NCBI RefSeq assembly: GCF_001723355.1
Contig: NZ_LPWE01000001.1
Coordinates: forward strand, 61,044 to 125,043
Direction of reading: 5' to 3'
DNA length: 64,000 nt
DNA from: Methyloceanibacter stevinii
GTDB lineage: Bacteria > Pseudomonadota > Alphaproteobacteria > Rhizobiales > Methyloligellaceae
Below, one piece after another: positions 44,010 through 53,492 of this stretch; the first letter of the stretch is position 1, and the number at the start of each line of letters is the position of its first letter. The notes under the pieces were generated by a model. The model was not told the origin of the DNA, searched no databases, and saw only the letters and a program-made list of their open reading frames with translations. The position numbers and the translations under genes are program-made.

Positions 44010-44233
44010 GGCCGGACTCCCTTGCTGATACGTGCCCGGTCAAGGTCGCTCTCCGACGGACCTGGGCGCTATTGAAAGGCTGCGAATTCAATATACTCTA
44101 GATGATCCTGCCCCATCGAGGCGGAAGTTAGGGGCCGCAAGGCGTAACGTGTCTCATGGCACACGCCCTGACGAAACACGAGGCACGAACCAACGTGCCG
44201 ACTTGCGAGGAACAGGCTCGAAGAGACGCCCTT

Positions 44234-45238
44234 ATGAGTGATGTTGAGACCAACCTGGTCGACCCGTTTGGCCGCGCCATCAGCTACTTGCGCGTCTCGG
44301 TGACCGATCGCTGCGATTTCAGGTGTACCTATTGCATGGCGGAGGACATGACCTTTCTGCCGCGCAAGGATCTGTTGACGCTCGAAGAGATCGATCGGCT
44401 CGCCAGCGCATTCATCGCACGTGGTGTGCGGAAATTGCGGCTCACCGGCGGAGAACCGCTGGTACGGCGCAATGTCATGAGCCTCATCGAATCTCTATCG
44501 CGGCGCCTGGGTAGCGGGCTCGACGAACTGACGCTCACCACGAACGGCAGCCAACTCTACCGTTTTGCCGACCAATTGGCCGAACACGGCGTCGAGCGGA
44601 TCAATATTTCTCTCGACACGCTCGACCCGGCCAAGTTCCGCTTCCTGACGCGCTGGGGCGACTTCCACCAGGTCATGCGCGGCATCGACCGCGCCGCGCG
44701 CGCCGGCATCAAGGTCAAGATCAATGCCGTGGCCTTGCGTGACGTCAACGAGGACGAGATCGAAGACATGGTGCGGTGGGCTCATGGCCGGGGCTTCGAC
44801 CTGACCTTGATCGAGACCATGCCCCTCGGAGAGATCGGCACCGACCGGACAGACCAATATTTGCCGCTGTCCCTCGTGCGGACCCGTTTGGCCCAGCACT
44901 TCACCCTGGACGATCTTCCCGACAGGACAGGCGGCCCGGCCCGCTATGTCCGCGTTCGTGAAACGGGCGGCCGTCTCGGTTTCATCACGCCGATGACCCA
45001 CAATTTCTGCGAGTCCTGCAACAGGGTCAGATTGACGTGCACGGGCACGCTCTATATGTGCCTCGGCCAGGAGGATGCGGCCGATCTCAGGTCGCCAATG
45101 CGTGTCAGCCGTGACGACGATTTGCTGCACGCGGCCATCGAGGAAGCCATCGCCCGCAAGCCGAAGGGGCACGATTTTATCATCGATCGCGACTCCGCCC
45201 CCTCTTTGCCTCGATTCATGTCAGCGACCGGCGGCTAA
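44234..45238 (+). CDS. moaA: GTP 3',8-cyclase MoaA
   Basis: 334 residues from the ATG at 44234; an upstream in-frame ATG at 44156 would add an unconserved 26 residues. The N-terminal cluster motif is '[15 protein letters not shown]' (CxxxCxxC), the SAM motif '[14 protein letters not shown]', and the second cluster '[20 protein letters not shown]'. The C-terminal GG ('SATGG') needed for activity is present. With MoaC it makes cyclic pyranopterin monophosphate for molybdenum cofactor. moaC is not in the window. Confidence 0.95.
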   Translation: MSDVETNLVDPFGRAISYLRVSVTDRCDFRCTYCMAEDMTFLPRKDLLTLEEIDRLASAFIARGVRKLRLTGGEPLVRRNVMSLIESLSRRLGSGLDELTLTTNGSQLYRFADQLAEHGVERINISLDTLDPAKFRFLTRWGDFHQVMRGIDRAARAGIKVKINAVALRDVNEDEIEDMVRWAHGRGFDLTLIETMPLGEIGTDRTDQYLPLSLVRTRLAQHFTLDDLPDRTGGPARYVRVRETGGRLGFITPMTHNFCESCNRVRLTCTGTLYMCLGQEDAADLRSPMRVSRDDDLLHAAIEEAIARKPKGHDFIIDRDSAPSLPRFMSATGG

Positions 45239-45443
45239 CCGCGAACGCGCTTAAGAAGGCCTTTCATCCCCGGAAAACTGCGGATTTTGCGTCCGCGGCA
45301 CCCCGATTCTGCTCAGAATCTCGTCACTCGCGCGACAAAAAGACTTTAGTTCCCTCCGCTTACGTCGTTTCTTAACCTCCTGAGGCCAAATTTTGCCGTA
45401 AGTTGAACACAGCAAAACGAACGGCTTCCGTCGCAGTGGCATC

Positions 45444-47398
45444 ATGCGCCTACAAGAACTGCTAAAAGAATATTGGCACTGGCTGGGGTTGACCTCGTTC
45501 GCCGTCGCGATTGCGCTGGCCGCGCTGGTGGCGCCGAATCGCATTGGCCTGCTCGAACTGGAACGCGAGGCCTTCTCCGCCGAGGACCGAATCCGTGAGG
45601 CGGTCTTGTCCGATCCTCAGGTCATGCTGCAGGCGCTGACGGTCCCTGGCGGTGCCGCGCAGTTGGCGGAAGTCTTCTCGGAGGCCGGATACGGACGGCG
45701 CGTCCTGCGCTACGAGTTGTATAACTCCAAAGGCGACGTGCTCTACACGAGCGGCCTTGCCGACCTTCGGCTGGACCGGTCGGCGGTTGCCGCGGCCATC
45801 AACCCCAAAATGAATGGCGCCACGATCGGTCTATACGGGGGAGAAGAACTCTCCAAGCCGTCGCACTTTGCGCGCCTGCACATTCCCATCAACCTTCGCG
45901 GAAAGGTGCATGGCTCCTTGGAGGTCTATCTGGACCAGACCGAGCAGGCCGGTGTCCTCTCCAACTATTTCGGCGTCGTCGCGCTCGTCATTCTCGGCCT
46001 CGTCAGCGCCGGCATCGCCATCCCGCTTATCGTGGCTTGGAGCCGCGGCCGCGCGCAGCGGCGCGCCAGCGAAGAAGTCCGGTACTTGCAAGAGCACGAC
46101 ACGCTGACCGGTCTTGCGAACAGGGCTACGCTCACGGACCTTCTCGACAATGCCCTGGAGCGGACGAAATCCGGTCATCGGCACTTGGCGCTTATCAGCT
46201 CGATATCGACCGTTTCCAGGAACTCAACGAGTCCTTGGAGGGCCACGGCGGCGACCGCGTCCTCCACGACTTCGGAAGCCGTATTCAGCATCTCGCGCGG
46301 GACACCGATATCGTTGCGCGGGTCGACGGTGACGAGTTCGCGATCGTCCTGACCGATATCGCGGCGCTCAGCGATGTAATGGCCTTCATGCATCGCTTGG
46401 GCACTGCTCTGGCTCAGCCGTTCCACGTCAGCAATCGCGAGGTCGTCCTGGCGACTAGCGTCGGCATTGCGCTGGCGCCCGCCGATGGCGATACCTCCGA
46501 TGTTCTGCTGCGGCATGCGGCAATCGCGCTCTCCCGGGCGAAGGCCGATGGCGGGCAGCGCGTCTGCTTCTACGAAGAGAGCATGGACCAAGCCCTTCAG
46601 CGGCGTCATACGATCGAACAGGATCTGCGGCACGCGCTGAGACGCAACGAGTTCGAGATCGTCTACCAGCCCCAGTACGACCTGAAGACCGAGATGCCAT
46701 GCGGCTCGGAAGCGCTGATCCGTTGGCGCCACCCGGACCATGGGCTCATTTCACCAGGGCATTTCATTCCGATTGCCGAAGAAACCGGACTCATTGTTCC
46801 GATCGGAGAGTGGGTGCTGCGGCAAGCCTGCGCCGACGCAACCAAATGGCCCGAGCACCTCACGGTCGCGGTAAATCTCTCTCCGGCGCAGTTCCGCGTC
46901 GGTGACATCACCGAGACGGTGGCCGATGTCCTCCATCAAACAGGATTGCCTGCGAGCAGACTGGAACTGGAGATCACGGAAAGCCTCCTGATCAACGACA
47001 CCGAAGAGGTTCTAGCCAAGCTGAACCGCCTCCGGTCAATCGGCGTCAGGATCGCCATGGACGATTTCGGCACCGGCTATTCGAGCCTGAGCTATCTCGC
47101 GCGCTTCCCGTTCTCGAAAATCAAGATCGACCAGCAGTTCGTCCGCAACATGACTCGCGATCCGGCCATGCGCGCCATCGTGAAATCTGTTGTTGCTCTC
47201 GGCAAGTCACTCAGGATCGCCGTCACGGCAGAAGGCGTCGAGACGCCCGAGCAAGCCCGCATGCTGCGTCGCTTCGGCTGCCCGCAAGTTCAGGGCTTCC
47301 TCTACGGCCGGCCCGAGACCGCCGAGGTTCATGCCCAGGGCGCTCTCAAGGCAACCGCCAAGGTTGCGCCGCTTCCAAAGCGTCACAGCGCTGCCTAG
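45444..47398 (+). CDS. Membrane GGDEF-EAL c-di-GMP protein, one frameshift
   Basis: About 652 residues once repaired. Two helices ('LTSFAVAIALAALVAPNRIG', 'VVALVILGLVSAGIAIPLIV') flank a periplasmic sensor. The frame breaks near 46192; one restored base gives 'LYQLDIDRFQELNESLEGHG', the GGDEF core. The GGDEF signature reads 'RVDGDEFAIVL', so the first glycine is Asp and cyclase activity is doubtful. The EAL domain is complete ('SEALIRWRHPDHG', 'ELEITESLL', 'MDDFGTGYSSLSYL', 'IKIDQQFV', 'AEGVET'), so a c-di-GMP phosphodiesterase is the likely activity. It ends at TAG 47396-47398. Confidence 0.85.
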
Positions 47399-47464
47399 TA
47401 GGCACGACCTAGCGGCCAGGACGTCAGAGACCGGCGGCCATTCCAATATCGCGATAAGATGCTG

Positions 47465-49462
47465 TTACGCGGAGACAGCCGCCTCGAGCGGCACCTCTTC
47501 CTGCGGCTCGGCCGGTGTATAGGCAGGCAGGCTGCATAGGCCGCCGCCAAGATAGACATGGTGCCAGAGCTGTGTGGCGACGACGCCGCCGAGACCGAGG
47601 CTGTAGAACCTGCCGAGACTGCGGCTCGATCCCTCCTCGGCCACCATGGCACAATCCCGCCGCACCTGATCGACATCGAAATAGCCCGTCCGTTTCAGGC
47701 TTTCCTCGCTGATCAATTCGCGCACGAATTCCGGTGCGTTCACGAGAAAACTGTCCGCCAGCGGCGCCTGGAACATGTGCTTGCGACGCTGCGCGATGTT
47801 CTTCGGCAAGATTCGCTCCGCGGCCTGCCTCAGCAGGAACTTATCGCGCATGCGCCGGCGCAGTTTCCAACGCGGGCTGAGTTGCGACATGAAGCCGATG
47901 ACGTCCTCGTCCAGGAAGGGGTAGCGGGTCTCCACGCTGTTGGCCATGGCGATACGGTCGCCCTTCTGGGTGAGAAGCAGGCCCGCGAGATGGACCTTGT
48001 AGCCGAAATAGAGCGAGCGGTTGAGCGGATGCCAGCGCGCCATGCGCTCCAGGTCCAGATCAAAGTCCTCGTACGCGACGTGACCGCCGAGTTCTTCCTT
48101 GAAACCAGTGCTGAAATAGCGGTCCCGCGACGTGGACACGAGGCTGTACATGACCGACTGGGCGTGCGGACCGCCGACGAGCGCGTCGATCTGCTTGAGT
48201 TCGTCGGAATTCTGCTTCGCACCGATCTTGCGGATCGCCCGGCTGAGCACCGAGGTCGGCGTAAAGGCGTCGCCATAGTCGAGGAGGCGCGCCATCTCGC
48301 GCATCTTGAACCAGATGTAACCGGCGAAGCCCTCGTCGGCGCCCTCGCCCGTCAAGACGACCTTATAGCCTTGGGAGCGGACTTCGCGCGACAACGCCAA
48401 GAGCGCGGCGCAAGACGTGTCGAGAACGGGGCACTCGGCCGCGCGGGTCAAGGCCTCGTAAGAGTCCATGATGAGGTTGGAGCAGGCATGCACCACGGTC
48501 GGATGCGCGCCGATTGCCTCGGCGGCCTCCATCGCCTCATCGACCTCGTCGAGGCCTTTCTTGGGGATGCGAAGTGTGAAGCTCGGCAAGGGACGGCCGG
48601 CAACACGTGCGGCCGTCGCCATGACGAAGGCCGAATCCACGCCGCCGCTCAGATAGCCGACGACGGGCACATCGGCACGCAGCCGTATATCGACCGCGCG
48701 TTCGAACACCGACTGGAAGGAATCGGTGAGCTGGCCCACGTCTCCGTCCAATTCCTCACCCCAATCCGGGAAATCGAAGTCCCAGTACTTGCGCTCGACG
48801 GGGCTCGCCACGCCCACGCCATTCGGCAAGTCGATCCGAAGATAATGCCCGGGCTCAAGCGACTGAACGCCCTTAAACGCGGTGCGGCTCGAACCCATCG
48901 CAAAAAAAGTGAAGAGATGGTCCAGCCCGCGGGGATCGGCTTCCGGCCGGACGGCGCCGGAGGCGATCAGCGCCTTGATCTCGGAAGCGAAATAGATCGT
49001 GTCGCCCTGACGCGACCAGAATAACGGGCAGATGCCGACACGGTCCCGGCCGAGCAGGACAACACCGCGCGCGAGATCCACGATCGCGAAGGCAAACTGA
49101 CCCTTTAAGTAGGGGAACAGGTCCTCGCCGTGCTCCTCATAGAGATGGACCAGGATCTCGCTGTCGCTATGGGTCCGAAAAACGTGCCCTTTCGCTTCGA
49201 GATCGGCGCGGCGTTCCGGGTATTCGAAGAACTCGCCGTTACAGATCACGGCGACGGTGCGGTCTTCATTGTAGATCGGCTGCCGTCCGTCCTCGAGACC
49301 GACGATGCTCAAACGGCGCTGCGCCAGACCCACGCCAGGCACGGACAGGAATCCCTCATCCTCGGGCCCGCGATGGACGAGAGCGTCCGCCATCCGTTGC
49401 AGCATGCCCCGGTCGGGTAGTCGCTTGCCTGCTAGGTCGATCGATCCCGCAATGCCGCACAT
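47465..49462 (-). CDS. asnB: Asparagine synthase (glutamine-hydrolysing)
   Basis: 665 residues. The N-terminal Cys ('MCGIAGSIDLAGKRLPDRGM') is the glutaminase nucleophile after Met removal, with 'RRLSIVGLEDGRQP', 'ICNGEFFEYPE' and 'RTHSDSEILVHLYEEHG'. The synthetase domain has the P-loop 'YLSGGVDSAFVMATAA' and 'VLTGEGADEGFAGYIWFK'. It makes asparagine from aspartate, glutamine and ATP. Length and the diverged C-terminus fit the large AsnB-like group that includes biosynthetic and surface-modifying paralogues, so asparagine supply is likely but not certain. Confidence 0.9.
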   Translation of the reverse strand: MCGIAGSIDLAGKRLPDRGMLQRMADALVHRGPEDEGFLSVPGVGLAQRRLSIVGLEDGRQPIYNEDRTVAVICNGEFFEYPERRADLEAKGHVFRTHSDSEILVHLYEEHGEDLFPYLKGQFAFAIVDLARGVVLLGRDRVGICPLFWSRQGDTIYFASEIKALIASGAVRPEADPRGLDHLFTFFAMGSSRTAFKGVQSLEPGHYLRIDLPNGVGVASPVERKYWDFDFPDWGEELDGDVGQLTDSFQSVFERAVDIRLRADVPVVGYLSGGVDSAFVMATAARVAGRPLPSFTLRIPKKGLDEVDEAMEAAEAIGAHPTVVHACSNLIMDSYEALTRAAECPVLDTSCAALLALSREVRSQGYKVVLTGEGADEGFAGYIWFKMREMARLLDYGDAFTPTSVLSRAIRKIGAKQNSDELKQIDALVGGPHAQSVMYSLVSTSRDRYFSTGFKEELGGHVAYEDFDLDLERMARWHPLNRSLYFGYKVHLAGLLLTQKGDRIAMANSVETRYPFLDEDVIGFMSQLSPRWKLRRRMRDKFLLRQAAERILPKNIAQRRKHMFQAPLADSFLVNAPEFVRELISEESLKRTGYFDVDQVRRDCAMVAEEGSSRSLGRFYSLGLGGVVATQLWHHVYLGGGLCSLPAYTPAEPQEEVPLEAAVSA

Positions 49463-49577
49463 ACGTAATTATTCCTTTTGCAGCGCGGCGCCTGTTCCGG
49501 TGCGCTCGCGCCAAATAGGGCCAAGCGCGCCAATAGCGGCTTCCCCCGTGTTGAACCTTACGGCGCAGCCGTTGCGG

Positions 49578-50774
49578 CTAGGTCTCCATTACGATCTTCG
49601 GTGCGGGCCGGGCATCGCTCGACGCGCGTTCAATCTCGGCCCAGGCCGTCCGGGCGATGTCCCGGTACGCCTTGGAAACTTCGCTGTCGGGATCGCTCGC
49701 GACGACCGGCTCTCCGCTGTCGGATGTTTCCCGCACCGCCATAGTCAGCGGGACCTCGCCCAGGAAGGGGACGCCAAGCTTTTCGGCTTCCTCTTTGGCG
49801 CCACCATGGCCGAAAATGTCGGACCGGCCACCGCAATGGGGGCAGATGAAGGTGGACATGTTCTCGACGATGCCGAGGACGGGCACGTTGACCTTCGTGA
49901 ACATGTTGAGGCCCTTGCGCGCATCGATCAGCGCCAGGTCCTGCGGCGTGGATACGATAACGGCGCCGGCGAGCGGAACCTGCTGCGCCATGGTGAGCTG
50001 GGCATCGCCCGTGCCGGGTGGCATGTCGACCACAAGGACATCGAGCTCGCCCCAGGCAACGTCCTTGAGCATCTGGGAAATGGCCGAAATCACCATGGGG
50101 CCGCGCCAAATCATCGGCGTCTCTTCGTCGACCAGGAAGCCCATGGACATGACCTTGACGCCGTGGCGCCGCATCGGGTCGAGCTTGTTGCCGGCCAATT
50201 GCTGCGGCTGACCGCTAAGCCCCAACAGGCGCGGCATCGAGGGGCCATAAATGTCCGCATCGAGAATGCCGACCTTCAGTCCCTGGTCCTTGAACGCTAG
50301 CGCGATGTTGACGGCTGTCGTCGATTTGCCGACACCGCCCTTGCCGGAGGCAACGGCGATGATCTTTCGAATGCCGGGAATGCCGCCTCCACCTTGGCGC
50401 GGCGGCTGAGAGGCGCCGGGCGCTTTCGCAGCTGCCGGGGCCGGCTCGGATTTCGGGGTTGGTGCGGCTTGAGGCGCACGGCGCGGCGTCGAGACCGGGC
50501 TCGTATCCGCGCTGCCCGGCTCGCGATCGGCGGTCAATGTCACCATGGCGCTCGTGACGCCTGGCAGCCCTTCGACGACGGTCGCGGCGGCCTGCCGCAA
50601 GCCTTCGAGTTCGGGCGCCCGTGCCGGGTCCACCGAAATCGCGAAATAGACCTTGCCCTTGTTGATGACGACCTCGGACACAAGACCGAGTGCGACAATA
50701 TTGTCAGACAGATCAGGACCTTTGACGCCTTTCAGCGCGGCCAGGATTTGGTCTTTTGTGAGTGTTTCCGTCAT
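49578..50774 (-). CDS. mrp: Mrp/ApbC iron-sulfur cluster carrier ATPase
   Basis: 398 residues from the ATG at 50774; the longer open frame upstream is unconserved and crosses a terminator-like hairpin. N-terminal MIP18/DUF59 domain ('MTETLTKDQILAALKGVKGP'), a Pro/Ala-rich linker (about 105-140), then the deviant Walker A 'SGKGGVGKSTTAVNIALAF', Walker B 'VVDMPPGTGD' and the CxxC cluster site 'FICPHCGGRSDIFG'. It assembles and delivers [4Fe-4S] clusters as a homodimer. No neighbour depends on it obviously. Confidence 0.93.
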   Translation of the reverse strand: MTETLTKDQILAALKGVKGPDLSDNIVALGLVSEVVINKGKVYFAISVDPARAPELEGLRQAAATVVEGLPGVTSAMVTLTADREPGSADTSPVSTPRRAPQAAPTPKSEPAPAAAKAPGASQPPRQGGGGIPGIRKIIAVASGKGGVGKSTTAVNIALAFKDQGLKVGILDADIYGPSMPRLLGLSGQPQQLAGNKLDPMRRHGVKVMSMGFLVDEETPMIWRGPMVISAISQMLKDVAWGELDVLVVDMPPGTGDAQLTMAQQVPLAGAVIVSTPQDLALIDARKGLNMFTKVNVPVLGIVENMSTFICPHCGGRSDIFGHGGAKEEAEKLGVPFLGEVPLTMAVRETSDSGEPVVASDPDSEVSKAYRDIARTAWAEIERASSDARPAPKIVMET

Positions 50775-51236
50775 TTTCCGTGTTTTGGTGTCGTACCCTT
50801 CGCCGGAATGTAGTGAGGAAGGCACCGCAGTGCAAAATTTCAAGCACCCTTCCGGTAAACGGGCGCGCCGGGAGAGGCCCCGAACCGGTCGAGCCGACCG
50901 GCCGTCCGAGGCACTGGGCGAGTAGCCGCATGGTTTGCCAGTTTTGCTGGGAAAGAAAAAGCCCGGCGTTTCCGCCGGGCTTTCGGGCTTGGGGAGAGCC
51001 ATCGGCCAAGCGGAGCTTGGGTTCGGGTAGGGTGCGCGCACCGCCGGCCGGTATGGTGAACGTGCGGACCGGACAAAGGTTCCGGGCTCGGCACCCTTTC
51101 CGCCGAAAATCGGCACTTCTTCCCCTCAAAAAGAAACACTCATCAAGCCTTCTTTAACCAGCTCGGCTGCATCCTCATTACCAAGGGTTGCGATGGAGAG
51201 GCAGCCCGCGCAGCAGCAAAACCGAGTGGGGGACAT
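50775..51236. other. 462-bp gap upstream of mrp with a leftward terminator
   Basis: Holds AAAGCCCGGCG-TTTC-CGCCGGGCTTT, which faces mrp about 185 bases away. Open frames crossing the gap lack family resemblance. The 140 bases to the right of the hairpin would be the body of any short leftward transcript ended by it. I do not recognise SRP, 6S or tmRNA signatures. Confidence 0.4.
50958..50983 (-). terminator. Intrinsic terminator in the mrp leader
   Basis: A G+C-rich stem (AAGCCCGGCG / CGCCGGGCTT) is followed, on the minus strand, by a T-rich run (CTTTTTCTTT). The plus-strand side is weaker (TTTCGGG). It could attenuate mrp or end a short RNA starting to its right. Confidence 0.6.
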
Positions 51237-51878
51237 ATGCGCGTTGTGGCCGGACGGAACGGGGCGAACTGCCGGGGTCAACATTCCCAGCAAGACGAGC
51301 TGGAATGCCATGTGAACGCCCTCTCGCGGTTGGCCGAACGGGCCATCAACATGGAAATCGACCCGCCGGTCTGTACCCTGGTCATTCGCTCGGCCAAATC
51401 GGCGCCGGCACGGGCCCTCGTCCAGACCCAAGAGGCGCTGGCCGCGGCCGGGATTACGGTCAAAGTCATCCTGACCAAGGTCGACCCCGAGCAAGACCTG
51501 CATGCCCTGTTTGCCACGCTATCGGCGCTCCTGCCCGAGGCCGATCTCGACGACCATGTGCGCTGGGCACAAGATCCGCGGCTCATGGATGCCCATGAAC
51601 AGGCTGTCTACGGCCCCGAACTTTGCTGGACCGGGGATGCAGTCCGCCGCGACGCCGACAAGCGCAACCGGCTCGTTCTTTTCGATGATGCACCGGCGGC
51701 ACTCCTACGCGGCGCTCACGCCTTCAAAGCACTGTGGGCCGCCTCCAACCGGGTACCCGCGCATCTCCTGAACATCCACGCCGCTGCCGGATCGCTCGCG
51801 GCGGAAGCCTGCGCGAAAGACGCACCGCTTGCGGCCGTGGACCGGCCCGTCGAAGGATGGCCACTCCTGAGGCACTAG
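51237..51878 (+). CDS. Hypothetical protein
   Basis: 213 residues from the ATG at 51237 (GGGGGA upstream), or about 178 from an internal ATG at 51351 ('MEIDPPVCTLVIRSAKSAPA'), after which the sequence looks more conserved. Text such as 'ALAAAGITVKVILTKVDPEQ' and 'HVRWAQDPRLMDAHEQAVYG' suggests an alpha/beta fold and a cytosolic protein with Leu/Ala-rich helices. There is no signal peptide or recognised domain. It is followed 72 bases later by the Ivy-like gene. Confidence 0.6.
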   Translation: MRVVAGRNGANCRGQHSQQDELECHVNALSRLAERAINMEIDPPVCTLVIRSAKSAPARALVQTQEALAAAGITVKVILTKVDPEQDLHALFATLSALLPEADLDDHVRWAQDPRLMDAHEQAVYGPELCWTGDAVRRDADKRNRLVLFDDAPAALLRGAHAFKALWAASNRVPAHLLNIHAAAGSLAAEACAKDAPLAAVDRPVEGWPLLRH

Positions 51879-51950
51879 GACGCGCTGTTATAATAACGTC
51901 ATCCTTTGGTGCGAGCCGTTCGCCCTTCATAATGGATGACGGAGTTCCCG

Positions 51951-52367
51951 ATGCGCCTTTCCTTTCTGCTGGCCCTGTTTCTGTCGCTTAGTTCGCCTGC
52001 GCTCGCCCAAGAGGCGGCCGCACCGGCGGGGCCTGTCCTCGGAGACCTCCTCAAGAACCCGGCCTATTTCAACTCCTGGCAAGCCATTGCCGGCGGCAAG
52101 GAAGCGCCTGACTGGCTGAAGGAGTACACCCAGACCCTGGATGGTCCTCCGGTCCCCAGCATTCCCGTCGCCATCGACAATCAAACCTATTCGCTGGCTT
52201 TCACGTGCAAGCCGAATGAGTGCGAGCAGTTCCAGATCTTCGTCCTCTTCGCCCCGGACGGGAGCAAGGCGTGGGCCCTCATGGGCTCGCCCCTGACCGG
52301 CGTCAACTGGCTCGGCGAGCCTGACGAACGCATTCGCGCCGCCATCACCGCGGCACTGCAGAAATAG
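51951..52367 (+). CDS. Ivy-family lysozyme inhibitor-like protein
   Basis: 138 residues with a signal peptide 'MRLSFLLALFLSLSSPALAQ', so periplasmic. The diagnostic Ivy loop CKPHDC appears as 'TCKPNECEQFQIFVLFAPDG', with the two cysteines able to form the disulfide that shapes the lysozyme-plugging loop. 'WQAIAGGKEAPDWLKEYTQT' and 'FVLFAPDGSKAWALMG' fit the family. It may protect peptidoglycan from external lysozymes or control the cell's own lytic transglycosylases. An Asn-Glu in place of His-Asp makes inhibitory strength uncertain. The alcohol dehydrogenase gene begins 11 bases later. Confidence 0.8.
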   Translation: MRLSFLLALFLSLSSPALAQEAAAPAGPVLGDLLKNPAYFNSWQAIAGGKEAPDWLKEYTQTLDGPPVPSIPVAIDNQTYSLAFTCKPNECEQFQIFVLFAPDGSKAWALMGSPLTGVNWLGEPDERIRAAITAALQK

Positions 52368-52378
52368 GCCAACCCGCC

Positions 52379-53389
52379 ATGTCCGACACAATGGCAGCGA
52401 TGCTTCTGGAACAGGCCGGCCAGCCGCTCCGTTCCGCGACGCTGCCGGTTCCCGCGCCGGGCCCCGGGCAAATTCTGCTGAAGGTCCTAGCCTGCGGGGT
52501 CTGCCGCACGGACCTTCATATCTACGACGGCGAGCTCGATCATCCGAAGCTTCCCCTCGTGCTCGGCCATGAGATCGTCGGCCGCGTGGAAGCGCTCGGG
52601 CCCGACACATCCGGCTTCGAGGAGGGCATGCGCGTTGGCGTTCCGTGGCTTGGTTACACCGACGGCACCTGCCGCTACTGCCGCGAGGGGCATGAGAACC
52701 TCTGCGACGAGCCGAAGTTCACGGGCTACCAGATCGATGGGGGGTATGCCGCCTACACGGTCGCCGACGAGCGCTACTGTTTCGCGATTCCCGACGGCTA
52801 TTCCGATGCGGAGGCCGCGCCGCTCCTCTGCGCCGGGCTCATCGGCTACCGCTCCTTCAAGATGGCCGAGGACGCGCTTCAGGGCGAAACCAAGCGCCTC
52901 GGCATCTACGGGTTCGGCGCGGCGGCGCATATCGTCGCTCAGGTGGCGCGGTATCAGGGATGCGCCGTATACGCCTTTACGTCACCCGGCGACACGCAGG
53001 CTCAAGACTTCGCGCGTTCCCTCGGCGCCGTTTGGGCTGGCGGGTCCGACGAAGAAGCCCCCGATGAGCTGGACGCAGCGCTCATCTTCGCCCCGGTGGG
53101 GTCCCTCATACCTGCCGCTTTGAAGGCGCTTCGCAAAGGCGGCGTGGTTGTCTGTGGCGGCATCCATATGAGCGAAATTCCGGCCTTCTCCTACGACATC
53201 CTGTGGGAAGAACGCGAAATTCGCTCGGTCGCTAACCTGACGCGGGACGACGCGCGCGAGTTCCTGGCGCTGGCGCCCGAAGTTCCGGTTCGGACGACAG
53301 TCGTGCCGATGAAGCTCTCGGAGGCGAACGAAGCGTTGACGCGCCTGCGCGAAGGGGCCCTGACGGGCGCCGCCGTCCTTATTCCCTAG
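52379..53389 (+). CDS. Zinc-dependent alcohol dehydrogenase, AdhA type
   Basis: 336 residues of the medium-chain family. Catalytic zinc ligands are Cys in 'ACGVCRTDLHIYDGE', His-Glu in 'VLGHEIVGRVE' and the later Cys in 'PLLCAGLIGYRSFK'. The NAD(P) fold is 'LGIYGFGAAAHIVAQ'. The structural-zinc loop reads 'YTDGTCRYCREGHENLC', where related AdhA proteins have Cys at the Asp, so one ligand differs. It oxidises small alcohols or reduces aldehydes in the cytosol. It is followed by the NarL-type regulator gene on the same strand. Confidence 0.88.
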   Translation: MSDTMAAMLLEQAGQPLRSATLPVPAPGPGQILLKVLACGVCRTDLHIYDGELDHPKLPLVLGHEIVGRVEALGPDTSGFEEGMRVGVPWLGYTDGTCRYCREGHENLCDEPKFTGYQIDGGYAAYTVADERYCFAIPDGYSDAEAAPLLCAGLIGYRSFKMAEDALQGETKRLGIYGFGAAAHIVAQVARYQGCAVYAFTSPGDTQAQDFARSLGAVWAGGSDEEAPDELDAALIFAPVGSLIPAALKALRKGGVVVCGGIHMSEIPAFSYDILWEEREIRSVANLTRDDAREFLALAPEVPVRTTVVPMKLSEANEALTRLREGALTGAAVLIP

Positions 53390-53492
53390 GCAGGAATTGC
53401 GTCCGGTTGGCCCTTACGACTTTATGAGAATTGCGGCACACTACCGTTCGGGGGTTTCGTAAATAGACCCATCAACCGGACGGCCACAGACG

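Noticed and set aside
47558..49024. Long open frame on the strand opposite asnB (488 codons)
   Set aside because: It mirrors the asnB frame, has no family resemblance and is explained by high G+C content.
50775..51116. N-terminal extension of Mrp
   Set aside because: It runs through a terminator-like hairpin and has no conservation; the DUF59 domain begins at 50774.
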